A DNA stretch of 64,000 bases from Cryobacterium luteum (lineage in GTDB: Bacteria; Actinomycetota; Actinomycetes; Actinomycetales; Microbacteriaceae): NCBI RefSeq assembly GCF_900110125.1, contig NZ_FOCN01000009.1, positions 1-64,000 on the forward strand, given 5' to 3'. The notes under the pieces are model-generated. The model was not told where the DNA came from. It did no database searches and saw nothing but the letters and a program-made list of their open reading frames with translations. Of the stretch, positions 42,328 to 50,710 are shown one piece after another. The position numbers and the translations under genes were made by a program. How positions within the stretch are numbered: position 1 is the first letter of the stretch; every line of letters begins with the position of its first letter.

Positions 42328-43182
42328 ATGACCCTCAAGAACAACACCCGCGACTTCGACCCCGAGATCGTCACCGATTTTCGCGAGAAGATGAGCTACG
42401 GGGCCTACCTCGATCTGCCCACCCTGCTCGATGCCCAGAAGCCGGTGAGTGTTCCCGAGCACCACGACGAGCTGCTCTTCATCATCCAGCATCAGACCAC
42501 CGAACTGTGGCTCAAACTCGTGCTGCACGAGCTTCAGGCGGCCATCGAGGCTTTGCGCGCGGACCTGCTCGCGCCGGCTCTCAAGGGCATCGCCCGGGTC
42601 AAGCACATTCAACGAACCCTCACCGAACAATGGTCGGTGCTCGCCACCCTCACCCCCACCGAGTATGCCCAGTTCCGCCATTTTCTGGGCAATTCGAGCG
42701 GGTTTCAGTCGTACCAGTACCGTGCGGTCGAGTTCGCGCTCGGCAATAAGAACCAGCGCATGCTCACCGTCTTCGAAGCGGATGCCGCAGCCCACGCCCT
42801 GCTCACCGCCACCTTCACCGCGCCCAGCCTCTACGACGAGTTCCTGCGCTACCTGCACCGAGCCGGTTACGACATTCCCGATGCGATACTCGAGCGCGAT
42901 GTGACCGAGGCCTGGACGTTTCATCCCGAACTCGTGCATACCTTCCGGGGAATATACGAAAATGCCAGCGAGCACTGGGCCGCCTATGAGGCCTGCGAGG
43001 AACTCGTCGACCTGGAAGATAACTTTCAGCTCTGGCGTTTTCGGCACCTCAAGACCGTGCAGCGCATCATCGGCATGAAGCACGGCACCGGCGGATCAAG
43101 CGGTGCAGCCTTTCTGCAGAAGGCCCTCGAGCTCACCTTCTTTCCGGAGCTGTTCGCGGTGCGCACGGAGATCGGCACGTGA
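42328..43182 (+). CDS. kynA: Tryptophan 2,3-dioxygenase
   Basis: A 284-residue heme dioxygenase that opens the indole ring of L-tryptophan to N-formylkynurenine. Key residues align with the Xanthomonas enzyme in place and number: His55 in FIIQHQTTELW, Arg117 in YAQFRHFLG, and the heme ligand His240 in LWRFRHLKTVQRIIGMKHGT; the GTGGSSG loop follows. Length is normal for the bacterial family. It starts an operon: its stop overlaps the start of the amidohydrolase gene (GTGA). Confidence 0.95.
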   Translation: MTLKNNTRDFDPEIVTDFREKMSYGAYLDLPTLLDAQKPVSVPEHHDELLFIIQHQTTELWLKLVLHELQAAIEALRADLLAPALKGIARVKHIQRTLTEQWSVLATLTPTEYAQFRHFLGNSSGFQSYQYRAVEFALGNKNQRMLTVFEADAAAHALLTATFTAPSLYDEFLRYLHRAGYDIPDAILERDVTEAWTFHPELVHTFRGIYENASEHWAAYEACEELVDLEDNFQLWRFRHLKTVQRIIGMKHGTGGSSGAAFLQKALELTFFPELFAVRTEIGT

Positions 43183-44078
43183 CCACCCACCTTTCACCCG
43201 GTCGCGGCGCCGTGTATCCGGGGTTTCTCGACGCGCACGTGCACCTCGCCCTGATCGACCCGGTCATGCTGCCAAGCGGCGGCATCGCCCGGGTGCTCGA
43301 CCTCGGCGGCTGGCTGCCCGACGGCCCGCGCCCGTCTATGCCCGATTTGGCATACGCGCATCAGTTCGTGACCGTCCCCGGCGGCTACCCGAGCCGGGCC
43401 GACTGGGCCGAGCCCGCGTGGACCTGCGCGGTTTCTGGCGCAGCGGATGCCGCCGGCGCGGTGGACCTGCAGGCTGCGGCGGGGGCATCCGTTTTGAAGA
43501 TCACCCTGAACTCGGAGGCTGGGCCGGTGCTCGGCGGCGAGGCCCTGCTGGCGCTGGTCGGCCGGGCGCACCACCGCGGCCTGCCGGTCGTGGCGCACGC
43601 CGAGGGTGCCGGCGAGGCCGAGCGCGCGTTCTCTGCCGGGGTCGACGCGTTCGCCCATACCCCGTTCTCGGAACGCCTTGGCGATGATCTGGTCAACGCG
43701 ATGGCCGGCCGAATGACCTGGATCAGCACCCTCGACATTCACGGCTGGGGTTCCCGCACCGCTGCCTTCGAAATCGCGAGCGATAACCTGCGCCGGTTTC
43801 ACGGCAGTGGAGGTCGGGTGTTGTATGGCACCGACCTCGGTAATGGGCCGCTGCGCCTCGGCCTCAACCTCCGCGAAATCGTGGCGCTGCTCGGCGCCGG
43901 CCTGACCCCTGACGATGTGCTGGCGGCGCTCTGCTCGTCGGCACCGCTCGGACTGACCGTGGCCGACACCCGGGTTACCTTTGTTCCGGGCGAACGGCCG
44001 CGTGACCCCGGCGCCTTCGCCGACTGGCTCGTCACCGCTCGCGCCCTCACCCGCCCCGAACTCGAGGAACTCGCATGA
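43179..44078 (+). CDS. Amidohydrolase-family protein in the kyn operon, candidate N-formylkynurenine formamidase
   Basis: A 299-residue TIM-barrel amidohydrolase with a complete metal site: H20 and H22 (DAHVHLAL), K107 (VLKITLN), H140 (VVAHAEG), H160 (FAHTPF) and D219 (YGTDLGNG). It is fused into the kyn operon by overlaps on both sides (GTGA with kynA, ATGA with kynU). That is exactly where the formamidase that turns N-formylkynurenine into kynurenine is needed, and no KynB or alpha/beta-hydrolase formamidase is present nearby. Family relatives include imidazolonepropionase-like hydrolases. The formamidase role is an inference from position and a suitable active site. Confidence 0.75.
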   Translation: MTTHLSPGRGAVYPGFLDAHVHLALIDPVMLPSGGIARVLDLGGWLPDGPRPSMPDLAYAHQFVTVPGGYPSRADWAEPAWTCAVSGAADAAGAVDLQAAAGASVLKITLNSEAGPVLGGEALLALVGRAHHRGLPVVAHAEGAGEAERAFSAGVDAFAHTPFSERLGDDLVNAMAGRMTWISTLDIHGWGSRTAAFEIASDNLRRFHGSGGRVLYGTDLGNGPLRLGLNLREIVALLGAGLTPDDVLAALCSSAPLGLTVADTRVTFVPGERPRDPGAFADWLVTARALTRPELEELA

Positions 44079-45385
44079 CGCCCACTCCGAACACCGGCCT
44101 CGATGCCCACCTCGCTTATGCCCGGCGGATGGACCGCATCGACGGCCTCGCCCACTACCGGGCGCGGTTTCTCGGCACCGACGCCGACGCCGACACGGCC
44201 AACCCGCGCTCCTACCTCGACGGCAACTCGCTCGGTCGCCCGCTGCGGGCGAGCGCCGACCGCATCACCGACTTTCTGCACCACGACTGGGGCACCCGGC
44301 TCATTCGCGGCTGGGATGAGCAGTGGATGGACCTGCCGCTGCAAATCGGCGACGACCTCGGCCGCGCCTGCCTCGGCGCCGCTCCCGGCCAGGTGTTCGT
44401 CGGAGACTCCACCAGCGTGCTGCTCTACAAGCTGGCCCGCGCCGCCGTGGATTCCCGCCCGCAGCGCACCGAAATCGTGCTCGACAGCGACAATTTTCCC
44501 ACCGACCGGTACATCCTCGAAGGCATCGCGCGCGAGCGCGGCCTGACCCTGCGCTGGATCGACTCCGACACCGAGAGCGGAGTGACCGCCGAGCAGGTGC
44601 GTCAGGTGGTCGGCCCGCAGACCTCCCTCGTGCTGCTGAGCCACGTGGCCTACCGCTCCGGCTACCTCGCCGATATGCAGGCCATCACAGCCGCCGTTCA
44701 CAAGCACGACGCCCTCGTGCTGTGGGACCTGAGCCACTCGGTCGGGTCGGTGCCGGTCGATCTCGACCGCTGCGACGTGGACCTCGCGGTCGGCTGCTCG
44801 TACAAATACCTCAGCGGCGGACCGGGCGCGCCGGCGTTCGGCTACGTCAGGAGTGACCTGCACGAGGTGCTCACCCAGCCGATCCAGGGCTGGATGGGAG
44901 CGCAGGCCATCTTCGAGATGGGGCCGGGGTATCAGCCGGCTAGCGGCATCCGTCGTTTCATGAGCGGCACCCCCGCCGTGCTGGGCATGCTCGCCATGCA
45001 GGACACCATCGCCATGCTGAATGAAGCCACGATCGAGTCGGTGCGCGCCAAATCGGTCGCGTTGACCGAGTTCGCGATCACCCTCGTCGATGAGTGGCTC
45101 GCGCCGATGGGGGTCACCGTGGCCTCGCCGCGGGAGCAGACCCATCGCGGCGGGCACGTGACCATCAACCATCCGCTCATGCGGCAGGTCACAAAGATTC
45201 TGTGGGACAACGACGTCATTCCCGATTTTCGAGCACCGAACGGGCTGCGGCTGGGCCTCGCCCCGCTGAGCACGAGCTTCGTCGAGACCTACGACGGTGT
45301 CGCCGCGGTGCGCGACGTGCTGCGCGGCATCCTGCTCGGCCAGAACGGCGGGCGGGGTCACACCCGGCCTGTAGAATTACGGTGA
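44075..45385 (+). CDS. kynU: Kynureninase
   Basis: A 436-residue PLP enzyme that splits kynurenine into anthranilate and alanine. The PLP lysine is K244 in GCSYKYLSGGPGAPAF; the phosphate region is VFVGDSTSVLLYKLARAAVD and the Asp pair region LVLWDLSHSVGSVPVDL. The N-terminus carries SYLDGNSLGRP, typical of kynureninases. It is the last gene of the kynA-amidohydrolase-kynU operon. Anthranilate-degrading genes are not visible downstream; purS follows after 58 bases. Confidence 0.94.
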   Translation: MTPTPNTGLDAHLAYARRMDRIDGLAHYRARFLGTDADADTANPRSYLDGNSLGRPLRASADRITDFLHHDWGTRLIRGWDEQWMDLPLQIGDDLGRACLGAAPGQVFVGDSTSVLLYKLARAAVDSRPQRTEIVLDSDNFPTDRYILEGIARERGLTLRWIDSDTESGVTAEQVRQVVGPQTSLVLLSHVAYRSGYLADMQAITAAVHKHDALVLWDLSHSVGSVPVDLDRCDVDLAVGCSYKYLSGGPGAPAFGYVRSDLHEVLTQPIQGWMGAQAIFEMGPGYQPASGIRRFMSGTPAVLGMLAMQDTIAMLNEATIESVRAKSVALTEFAITLVDEWLAPMGVTVASPREQTHRGGHVTINHPLMRQVTKILWDNDVIPDFRAPNGLRLGLAPLSTSFVETYDGVAAVRDVLRGILLGQNGGRGHTRPVELR

Positions 45386-45443
45386 TTTAGAATTGCTGTG
45401 ATTTGCCACGACTATAAGCCCCAGACTGTATGCGGAGTGCCCT

Positions 45444-45728
45444 GTGCCAACGATCGTCGTCGAAGTAATGCCCAAGGCCGAGTTGCTTGACCCCCAGGGC
45501 AAGGCCGTCGCCGGCGCCCTCGGTCGCCTCGGTCAGACCCAGTCAGCGCTGGCCAAGGTGACCGGCGTGCGCGTCGGTAAGCGCTTCGAGATCGCCATTG
45601 ACGGTGAAGCGGATGCTGCCACCCTCACCGCCGTGCGCGAACTCGCCGACACGGTGTTGTCGAACTCCGTAATCGAGGATGTCGTCGGCATTCACGTGCA
45701 AAGCGCTCCGTCGTCAGCGGTTGTCTGA
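45444..45728 (+). CDS. purS: FGAM synthase subunit PurS
   Basis: A 94-residue small subunit of the three-part FGAM synthetase (PurSQL), which helps channel ammonia from PurQ to PurL. Typical pieces are [20 protein letters not shown] (about 4-23) and [10 protein letters not shown], with a C-terminal extension of about a dozen residues beyond the usual 80. The GTG start is 58 bases after kynU. Its stop overlaps the purQ start (TGATG), so the two are coupled. Confidence 0.93.
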   Translation: MPTIVVEVMPKAELLDPQGKAVAGALGRLGQTQSALAKVTGVRVGKRFEIAIDGEADAATLTAVRELADTVLSNSVIEDVVGIHVQSAPSSAVV

Positions 45729-46426
45729 TGCGCATCGGCGTCGTCACCTTTCCCGGCTCGCTCGATGATCGTGACGCTGCGCGTGCGATCCGCCTGGCCG
45801 GCGCCGACGCCGTAGCCCTCTGGCACGGCGACCACGACCTGCACGGCGTGGATGCCCTCGTGCTGCCCGGCGGGTTCAGCTACGGCGACTACCTGCGTGC
45901 CGGCGCCATCGCGAGCCTTTCGCCCATCATGACCGAGGTCATCGCCGCGGCGAACCAGGGAATGCCCGTGCTCGGCATCTGCAACGGTTTCCAGATGCTC
46001 ACCGAGGCCCACCTGCTCGACGGCGGCCTCATTCGCAACGAGACGGGCCGCTTCATCTGCCGCGACCAGGGCCTGCGCATCGAGAACAACGCGAGCGACT
46101 GGACCAGCGGGTTCGCCGCCAATGCCGAGATCGTCATTCCGCTCAAAAACGGTGAGGGCTCGTTCATGGCCAGCGCTGAGACGCTCAAGGCACTCGAGGG
46201 TGAGGGCCGCATCGTGGCCCGCTACATCGGCGGCAACCCGAACGGTTCGCTGAACGACATCGCCGGCGTCACCAACGCGCGCGGCAACGTCGTCGGCCTC
46301 ATGCCGCACCCCGAACACGCCGTCGAGGCCGGATTCGGTCCCGACACCGACGACGCCATGGCGAGCGGCATCGACGGCCTCACTTTCTTCACCTCGGTCA
46401 TCACTCAGGCGCTCATCGCTCACTAG
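45728..46426 (+). CDS. purQ: FGAM synthase glutaminase subunit PurQ
   Basis: A 232-residue class I glutamine amidotransferase. The start [20 protein letters not shown] is followed by [19 protein letters not shown]. The nucleophile Cys is in [17 protein letters not shown], and the His/Glu pair is in [14 protein letters not shown]. It releases ammonia for PurL. PurL is normally the next gene, but here a DGPF/YCII protein and a sigma factor follow, so purL must be elsewhere. Confidence 0.95.
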   Translation: MRIGVVTFPGSLDDRDAARAIRLAGADAVALWHGDHDLHGVDALVLPGGFSYGDYLRAGAIASLSPIMTEVIAAANQGMPVLGICNGFQMLTEAHLLDGGLIRNETGRFICRDQGLRIENNASDWTSGFAANAEIVIPLKNGEGSFMASAETLKALEGEGRIVARYIGGNPNGSLNDIAGVTNARGNVVGLMPHPEHAVEAGFGPDTDDAMASGIDGLTFFTSVITQALIAH

Positions 46427-46446
46427 TCAGATTCTTTTTCTGCGAC

Positions 46447-46475
46447 TGTCCTATTCACAGGGGCTGGTTCGTTCC
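46447..46475 (+). promoter_or_regulatory. Possible ECF42-type promoter before the YCII-sigma pair
   Basis: TGTCCT (46447-46452) and CGTTCC (46470-46475) are 17 bases apart. ECF42 promoters are recalled as TGTCGA with a CGA/CGT-type -10, so the match is partial. It is placed 47 bases before the YCII start. Confidence 0.3.
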
Positions 46476-46522
46476 TAAGGTAGATCCATCAACGGATGGT
46501 TCAAACCAAAAAGGAGCGCACC

Positions 46523-46912
46523 ATGACCAGCTATGTCGCACTGATCTACACCCCCGATGTCGATTGGAGCCAGCCCGAGTACGCCGAGGGCATGGCCGAG
46601 TATCAGACGTTCGGTGAGGACGCCGCGAGCGTCATCCGCGGCGGCGCCGCGCTGTACCACACGCCCACGGCGACGACGGTGCGGGTGACCGGCGGCAAGG
46701 GCGGTGATGTCGTGCTCAGCGACGGACCGTATGCCGAGACGAAGGAGGCCCTTACCGGCTTCTATCTGCTCGAGTGCACCGACCTCGACGAGGCCATCCG
46801 TGTCGCGTCGATGATTCCGGGCGCGTGGAACGGTGCCGTCGAGATTCGTCCGGCCCTGCCGATGACTGTGCGGGTGCCCTCGCTCGAGACCAGCGACACC
46901 GTCACGCAGTGA
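46523..46912 (+). CDS. YCII-related (DGPF-type) protein
   Basis: A 129-residue protein of the YCII/DGPF family: YVALIYTPDVDW at the N-terminus, VVLSDGPYAETKEALTGFYL in the middle (DGPY in place of DGPF) and EAIRVASMIPGAW. Members are small ferredoxin-like-fold proteins of unknown catalysis. They are repeatedly encoded beside ECF42 sigma factors and regulated by them. AAGGAG lies 6 bases before the ATG at 46523. The stop overlaps the sigma-factor GTG (GTGA). Confidence 0.85.
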   Translation: MTSYVALIYTPDVDWSQPEYAEGMAEYQTFGEDAASVIRGGAALYHTPTATTVRVTGGKGGDVVLSDGPYAETKEALTGFYLLECTDLDEAIRVASMIPGAWNGAVEIRPALPMTVRVPSLETSDTVTQ

Positions 46913-48174
46913 GCACGGGCGAGTTCACGGGCGACCGCGCGGCCAGGCCCCGTGCGGTCTCCCGTGAACTCACCGACATTCTGCAGAATGAGCGGTGCCA
47001 GGTTCTGGCCTCGCTCACCCGCCTCACCGGGGATCTCGGTCTCGCCGAGGACGCCGTGCAGGACGCCTCGATCAGTGCGCTTCAGACGTGGCCGCGAACC
47101 GGCATCCCGCCGAACCCCCGGGCCTGGCTGATTGTCACGGCCAGGCATCGGGCGATCGACGTGCTGCGCCGCGAGGGGTCGCGCTTTGCCAAGGAGCGGG
47201 AGGCCGCCTTGATGCAACTTCACGAGGCGCCCGACGATTTTTCGGTGGGCGTGCTGCGCGACGATCAGCTGCGTCTCATCTTCACCTGCTGCCACCCGGC
47301 GCTCGCCGCCGAGGCGCAGGTTGCGCTCAGTCTGCGGGTGCTGTGCGGCCTCAGCGTGGCCGAGGTGGCTCGGGCCCTGCTCGTGCCAGAGGCCACGATG
47401 GCCAAGCGCCTCACGCGGGCGCGGCAGAAAATCGCGGCCGCCGGCATCCGTTATCGGGTACCCGACGACGTCGACCTGCCCGATCGGATGCGCGTGGTCG
47501 CGACGACGGTATTTTTGTTGTTCACGGAGGGGTACGCCTCACGCTCGGCCGGGGCGCACGAGCGGCGGTCCCTCGCTGAGGAGGCGGTGCGGCTCGGCCG
47601 GCTGCTGGTGCAGTTACTGCCGGGTGAAGCCGTGCTGGAAGGTCTGCTCGCGACCATGCTGCTGCAACATTCGCGACGCGACGCGCGCTTCGATTCCGCC
47701 GGCGATATCGTTCTACTCGCCGACCAGGATCGCGCACGCTGGGACCTGGCGCTGGCAACCGAGGGCGTCGAGCTGGCGGCGAGCGCCATCCGCCGCAGCC
47801 GGAACGCGCCCGAACGTTTCGCCGTCGTCGCGGCGATCTCCGCCTGCCACGCCATCGCGCGCACCGCGGAGGACACCGACTGGAACGCGATCGTGAGTTG
47901 GTACGACGTGCTGGCGCGGCTGGATCCGAGCCCGGTCGTGCTACTCAACCGGGCGGCTGCCCTCGCCGAATGCGGCCAGGTTCTCGAGGCCCTCGCTGCG
48001 GTTGACGCTCTGCACGGGCTCGACGATTATTTCTGGCTGCACGCCACTCGGGCCGAACTGCTGCGCCGCCTCGGGCGGGGGACCGACGCCGCGGTGGCAG
48101 CGGCTCTGGCGCGTCGGCTCACCGATTCTCCCGCCCAGCAGCGGTTGCTCGAACATCGGCACCCGGGTCTGTAG
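46909..48174 (+). CDS. ECF sigma factor of the ECF42 type with C-terminal TPR-like extension
   Basis: A 421-residue sigma-70 family factor. Region 2 lies at about 18-85 (LAEDAVQDASISALQTWPRT, NPRAWLIVTARHRAIDVLRR) and region 4 at about 120-175 (ALSLRVLCGLSVAEVARALL, VPEATMAKRLTRARQKI). About 240 further residues form a helical DUF6596/TPR-like extension (VFLLFTEGYASRSAG; LDPSPVVLLNRAAALAECGQ) that controls activity in this group. There is no anti-sigma factor gene, as expected for ECF42. The upstream frame runs to 46774, but GTG 46909 overlapping the YCII stop is clearly the start. Confidence 0.88.
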   Translation: MSTGEFTGDRAARPRAVSRELTDILQNERCQVLASLTRLTGDLGLAEDAVQDASISALQTWPRTGIPPNPRAWLIVTARHRAIDVLRREGSRFAKEREAALMQLHEAPDDFSVGVLRDDQLRLIFTCCHPALAAEAQVALSLRVLCGLSVAEVARALLVPEATMAKRLTRARQKIAAAGIRYRVPDDVDLPDRMRVVATTVFLLFTEGYASRSAGAHERRSLAEEAVRLGRLLVQLLPGEAVLEGLLATMLLQHSRRDARFDSAGDIVLLADQDRARWDLALATEGVELAASAIRRSRNAPERFAVVAAISACHAIARTAEDTDWNAIVSWYDVLARLDPSPVVLLNRAAALAECGQVLEALAAVDALHGLDDYFWLHATRAELLRRLGRGTDAAVAAALARRLTDSPAQQRLLEHRHPGL

Positions 48175-48182
48175 TGCGGCTA

Positions 48183-48226
48183 TGGCCCCGAAGGTCCCGG
48201 GCGGCAGGCACCGACCTTCGGGGCCA
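48183..48226. terminator. Bidirectional terminator between sigma-factor and MFS genes
   Basis: TGGCCCCGAAGGTC (48183-48196) and GACCTTCGGGGCCA (48213-48226) form a perfect 14-bp stem around a 16-base loop, centred between two convergent genes. There is no strong T-run on either side. Confidence 0.75.
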
Positions 48227-48244
48227 CTGTTCAGCTCAGCTCGA

Positions 48245-49882
48245 TCAGTGCGCGGCGGCGGGTCGAGCGGATGCTGTGGGCGCGTCATCAATGTCGGCCG
48301 AGGCCTCCAGACGAACGTCGGTGGCGCCATCCGTTTCGAGCGTTTCGGGCAGCCCGTCCCGCTCGATAGTCGTGGCGAGCGTCTTCTCGGTGACGAAGCA
48401 GAGCAGGATGACGGCCACGATGACGAGCGGCACCATATAGAGGAACACCGGGGTGAGCGCGTCGTTGTAGCCGCTGATGATGATCTGGCGGGCGGCCTCG
48501 GGCAGTTCGCGCACCATGGCCGGGGTGAACGAGTTGGCCGCTCCGGCTCCGCCGGCGGGAAGGCGCTCGCTGAGCAGCTCGGTCAGGCGGGCGGCGAACA
48601 GGCTGCCGACCACTGCGGAGCCGATCGACGCGCCGATCTGGCGGAAGTAGTTGTTCGAGGCAGTGGCCGTGCCGACTTCGGAGTTCGGAAAGGAGTTCTG
48701 CACGATCAGGATGAGGATCTGCATGCTCAGGCCGAGCCCGACGCCCATGATCGCGAGGTAGCTGCACAGCAGCCAGATCGGCAGGGTCGGGGTCATGGTC
48801 GAGAGCAGCACGAGGGCGACGCCCACGATGACCGTGCCGGCAACGGGCATCCACTTGTAGCGACCGAATTTGCTGACCAGCCAGCCGGAACCGATCGAGC
48901 TGATCAGCAGCGCGGCCATCATCGGGATCATCAGGAACCCGGCCTCGGTGGCGTTCGCGCCGGTCACCATCTGCAGGTAGGTGGGCAGGTAGGCGAGGGC
49001 GCCGAACATGGCGATACCGGTGATCAGGCCGGCCATAGTGGTCAGATTGAAGTTGCGGTCGCGGAACAGGTGCAGCGGCATGATCGGCTCGGCGGCCCGG
49101 CGCTCAACGAAGACGAAGGCCACTGCGGCGACGCCGGTACCGATGATCAGCGACAAGATCAGCAGGGAATCCCAGTCGTAGGTGGTGCCGCCCCAGGTGG
49201 TGGTGAGTACCAGACCGGTCGAGGCCAGGGCGAGCAGGCCCATGCCGGCCACGTCGAGCTTCGGTTTGGCATGGTCGACCGTGGGCAGGCGCAGGAAGAA
49301 GATCGCGGTGACGATGGCGAGGGTGCCGAGGGGGATGTTCATCCAGAATGCCCAGCGCCAGCCGATGCCCTCGGTGAACCAGCCGCCGAGCAGCGGGCCG
49401 GCCACGGAGGACAGCGCGAACACGCCGCCCATGATGCCCATGTACTTGCCACGCTCGCGGGCCGGTACGACGTCGGCGATGATGGCCTGCGAGAGGATCA
49501 TCAGCCCGCCGCCGCCGAGGCCCTGCACGGCGCGACCGATGATGAGCCAGGTCATGTCGGGGGCGAGGCCGCCCACGATCGAGCCGAGAATGAAGATGCT
49601 GATGGCGCCGATGAACAGGCCCTTACGGCCGATCAGGTCGCCGAGTTTACCGTACACCGGAAGCATGATGGTTGACGCCAGGATGTAGGCGGTCGTCACC
49701 CACAGCATGTGGTCGACGCCGTTGAGCTCACCGACGATGGTCGGCAGGGCGGTGCTGAAGATGGTCTGGTCGAGCGAGGCGAGCAGCATGGTGACCATGA
49801 GCCCGGCAAAGACCAGCAGAATGTGGCGCTTGCCGGGGATGGCGGAGGCCGGGGCCTCGCGCGGGGAAAGTGTAGTGGTCAT
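48245..49882 (-). CDS. DHA2-family MFS drug exporter (EmrB/QacA-like)
   Basis: A 545-residue proton-driven multidrug antiporter with about 14 helices. Helix 1 carries the family's LDQTIFSTALPTIVGEL (about residues 37-53), followed by the loop motif YGKLGDLIGRKGLFIG, GRAVQGLGGGGLMILSQAII (motif C region) and FWMNIPLGTLAIVTAIFFL. The C-terminal tail is polar. It follows its own TetR regulator with an ATGA overlap. Substrates cannot be predicted. Confidence 0.88.
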   Translation of the reverse strand: MTTTLSPREAPASAIPGKRHILLVFAGLMVTMLLASLDQTIFSTALPTIVGELNGVDHMLWVTTAYILASTIMLPVYGKLGDLIGRKGLFIGAISIFILGSIVGGLAPDMTWLIIGRAVQGLGGGGLMILSQAIIADVVPARERGKYMGIMGGVFALSSVAGPLLGGWFTEGIGWRWAFWMNIPLGTLAIVTAIFFLRLPTVDHAKPKLDVAGMGLLALASTGLVLTTTWGGTTYDWDSLLILSLIIGTGVAAVAFVFVERRAAEPIMPLHLFRDRNFNLTTMAGLITGIAMFGALAYLPTYLQMVTGANATEAGFLMIPMMAALLISSIGSGWLVSKFGRYKWMPVAGTVIVGVALVLLSTMTPTLPIWLLCSYLAIMGVGLGLSMQILILIVQNSFPNSEVGTATASNNYFRQIGASIGSAVVGSLFAARLTELLSERLPAGGAGAANSFTPAMVRELPEAARQIIISGYNDALTPVFLYMVPLVIVAVILLCFVTEKTLATTIERDGLPETLETDGATDVRLEASADIDDAPTASARPAAAH

Positions 49883-50514
49883 GAAAGTTTTTCGGTTACC
49901 TCTCTGGCGAGCGAGATTGCTCGTGATTCAAGTTGATCGGCCGCGCCATCGGCCTCGGCTTCAGCCCATTCCTTCACGGCTACCCGCACCGCACCGCCAC
50001 ACAGGGCGAGCACCAGTTCAGCGGATGCCGCGAGCTCGGCCGGTGAGTCGCTCGCGAACCGCACGTCCCGCGCCACGAGGGCCGCCACTGCACCGGTGAC
50101 CTCGGTGGTCAGCTGGGTGAACTGGGCGAGCTGGGTGGTGAGCAGCTGCGGGTGCCGGCGCACAATCTCCAGCCGGTCCTGTTTCATGGTCGGGCGGGTC
50201 GATGGCGGGCCGATCACGGTCAGCAGCAGGTGGATGACCGAGTCGATCAGGCCGTGTTCGGCCACGCGGTCGCAGTGTCCGTGCAGCTCGGTCGCGGCGA
50301 TTTCGACCTGGCGCAGGCCGAGGATCGCGGCATCCTTGCTATCAAAATAGTTGAAGAAAGTGCGCGGTGACACGTCGGCGAGTTCGCTGATCGCGTCGAC
50401 CGTGGTGTGGTCGAGGCCGTCCCGCAACACCAGGGTGACCGCAGCGTCTTCGAGCCGCAGGCGTGTTTCGAGGCGTTTGCGGTCACGCAGGCCCAGGCAC
50501 GGTTCGATGATCAC
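49879..50514 (-). CDS. TetR-family repressor of the MFS exporter
   Basis: A 211-residue TetR regulator: LRDRKRLETRLRLEDAAVTL and VDAISELADVSPRTFFNYFD form the DNA-binding domain with its helix-turn-helix (about residues 25-50). It is first in a two-gene operon with the exporter (ATGA overlap), so autorepression with drug release is likely. The frame extends upstream to a TTG at 50556 without a ribosome-binding site; GTG 50514 gives the family N-terminus and leaves the palindromes upstream. There is no Shine-Dalgarno at 50514 either, and TAATTG lies just before it, so it may be leaderless. Confidence 0.78.
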   Translation of the reverse strand: MIIEPCLGLRDRKRLETRLRLEDAAVTLVLRDGLDHTTVDAISELADVSPRTFFNYFDSKDAAILGLRQVEIAATELHGHCDRVAEHGLIDSVIHLLLTVIGPPSTRPTMKQDRLEIVRRHPQLLTTQLAQFTQLTTEVTGAVAALVARDVRFASDSPAELAASAELVLALCGGAVRVAVKEWAEAEADGAADQLESRAISLAREVTEKLS

Positions 50515-50525
50515 GTTGACAATTA

Positions 50526-50558
50526 TTGCGCACACTGCGTTTTTGCGCAACTGCAAAA
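50526..50558. promoter_or_regulatory. Probable operator of the TetR-MFS operon
   Basis: TTGCGCA (50526-50532) and TGCGCAA (50544-50550) form a perfect inverted repeat across 11 bases; an overlapping pair TTTTGC (50541-50546) / GCAAAA (50553-50558) is also perfect. Both lie directly upstream of the TetR start. Confidence 0.6.
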
Positions 50559-50585
50559 TTACAGTAATGCAGGTTTCTTGGGCAA

Positions 50586-50664
50586 CGCTCAGTGGGGTCG
50601 CTCAGTGGGGTCGCTCAGTGGGGTCGCTCAGTGGGGTCGCTCAGTGGGGTCGCTCAGGTGGGGC
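50586..50664 (+). repeat. Tandem 13-bp repeat, five perfect copies plus one degenerate
   Basis: The unit CGCTCAGTGGGGT is repeated without change at 50586, 50599, 50612, 50625 and 50638; a sixth copy at 50651 has one inserted G. The array lies between the TetR operator and the DUF3817 start, in non-coding DNA. Confidence 0.95.
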
Positions 50665-50710
50665 TGCGACGATGAAACCGCCCCTGCCCCGCCCTGAGTC
50701 GGAAGCCACC

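Noticed and set aside
48002-49675. A 557-codon plus-strand frame opposite the MFS gene
   Set aside because: Shadow frame rich in Gly, Asp, His and Glu; the MFS gene on the other strand is unambiguous.
50586-50664. CRISPR array
   Set aside because: The 13-bp units are directly adjacent with no spacers, so this is a simple tandem repeat; no cas genes are present.
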